Assembly: GCF_039697315.1 (NCBI RefSeq)
Contig: NZ_CP155619.1
Span: 1,302,001 to 1,366,000 of the forward strand
From: Pseudomonas abietaniphila
GTDB taxonomy: Bacteria > Pseudomonadota > Gammaproteobacteria > Pseudomonadales > Pseudomonadaceae
Reading direction: 5' to 3'
DNA: 64,000 nucleotides
Made by a program: the position numbers and the translations under genes. Under the pieces are notes generated by a model. That model saw only the letters and a list, made by a program, of their open reading frames with translations, was not told the origin of the DNA and did not search any database. Every line of letters begins with the position of its first letter. The first letter of the stretch is position 1. Positions 63,820-64,000 of the stretch are shown piece after piece.

Positions 63820-64000
63820 ATGACTGTTCCTGCATTTGGCCTTGGCACCTTCCGATTGAAAGACCAGGTCGTCATCGACTCGGTCAGCAACGGCCTGGAC
63901 CTGGGTTATCGCGTTATCGACACTGCGCAGATCTATGGCAACGAGGCCGAAGTCGGCCAGGCCATCGCCCAAAGCGGTATTGCGCGAGACCAGTTGTACA
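63820..64000 (+). CDS. Aldo/keto reductase, N-terminal part (cut by window end)
   Basis: The first 60 residues ([15 protein letters not shown]..., [21 protein letters not shown]) match the AKR family, close to DkgB (2,5-didehydrogluconate reductase). The catalytic Asp and Tyr appear in [15 protein letters not shown] precedes the ATG. The gene continues past the window. Confidence 0.85.
   Translation, partial: MTVPAFGLGTFRLKDQVVIDSVSNGLDLGYRVIDTAQIYGNEAEVGQAIAQSGIARDQLY

Overview
The window is a 64 kb piece of a Pseudomonas chromosome. The evidence is the gene content and order (rne-murB-kdsB-lpxK-exbBD-comEC, sagS-gpx-msrB-htpX-tpm, ohrR-ohr-efp-earP), the high G+C codon use, and the many REP/REPIN-type palindromes that are typical of the fluorescens/syringae lineage. 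Gene order from about 10.4 kb to 59 kb broadly follows what I remember of P. aeruginosa PAO1 (roughly PA2811 to PA2852). That comparison is from memory and was not searched.

Layout. 1-9.6 kb: the 3' part of RNase E, a stray MocA/MobA-like nucleotidyltransferase, then a leftward envelope operon (exbB, exbD, lpxK, a Trm112-like gene, kdsB, murB) with comEC behind it. 9.7-16.6 kb: a DUF2062 protein, an ABC-2 exporter pair, a GST, fadE and two small conserved-looking proteins. 16.9-28.4 kb: a block for organosulfur use. It holds an SsuD-like flavin monooxygenase, a class II aldolase, a LysR regulator, a Gln-type thiol dioxygenase, a four-domain rhodanese, two sulfonate-type binding proteins without a permease or ATPase, an SfnB/DszC-like flavoprotein and a BisC-like molybdoenzyme. 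28.8-35.9 kb: a large SNF2 helicase, two tandem copies of a tRNA-Gly/tRNA-Glu pair, a membrane-anchored protein, free-methionine-(R)-sulfoxide reductase and an AAA ATPase. 36-43.5 kb: sagS, gpx, msrB, an aminotransferase, htpX, tpm and a DODA-type dioxygenase. 44.1-45.5 kb: an intact-looking IS3/IS150-group element with a 4-bp target duplication, sitting in a palindrome-rich intergenic repeat.

45.7-64 kb: deaD with a long leader, a crotonase, a spermidine-synthase-like protein, class II DAHP synthase, a YcaQ-type glycosylase, a DUF1127 protein, a LysR gene, a TauE/SafE permease, the ohrR/ohr peroxide pair, an HSL-type esterase, efp and earP (EF-P carries Arg32, the EarP target), a Gre-like factor, small proteins, a thioesterase and thiolase pair, and the start of an aldo/keto reductase.

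How the genes work together: two themes recur. One is sulfur scavenging from sulfonates and thiols, with oxidation by monooxygenases and the thiol dioxygenase and sulfur handling by rhodanese. The other is repair of or defence against oxidised sulfur and peroxides (BisC-like enzyme, fRMsr, MsrB, Gpx, Ohr/OhrR). No CRISPR array, prophage, integrase or rRNA operon was seen. The best candidates for new biology are the sulfur block with its shared 13-bp upstream motif, the alternating active/degenerate rhodanese, the paired OhrR-like operators, and a 17-bp perfect stem-loop in front of efp.
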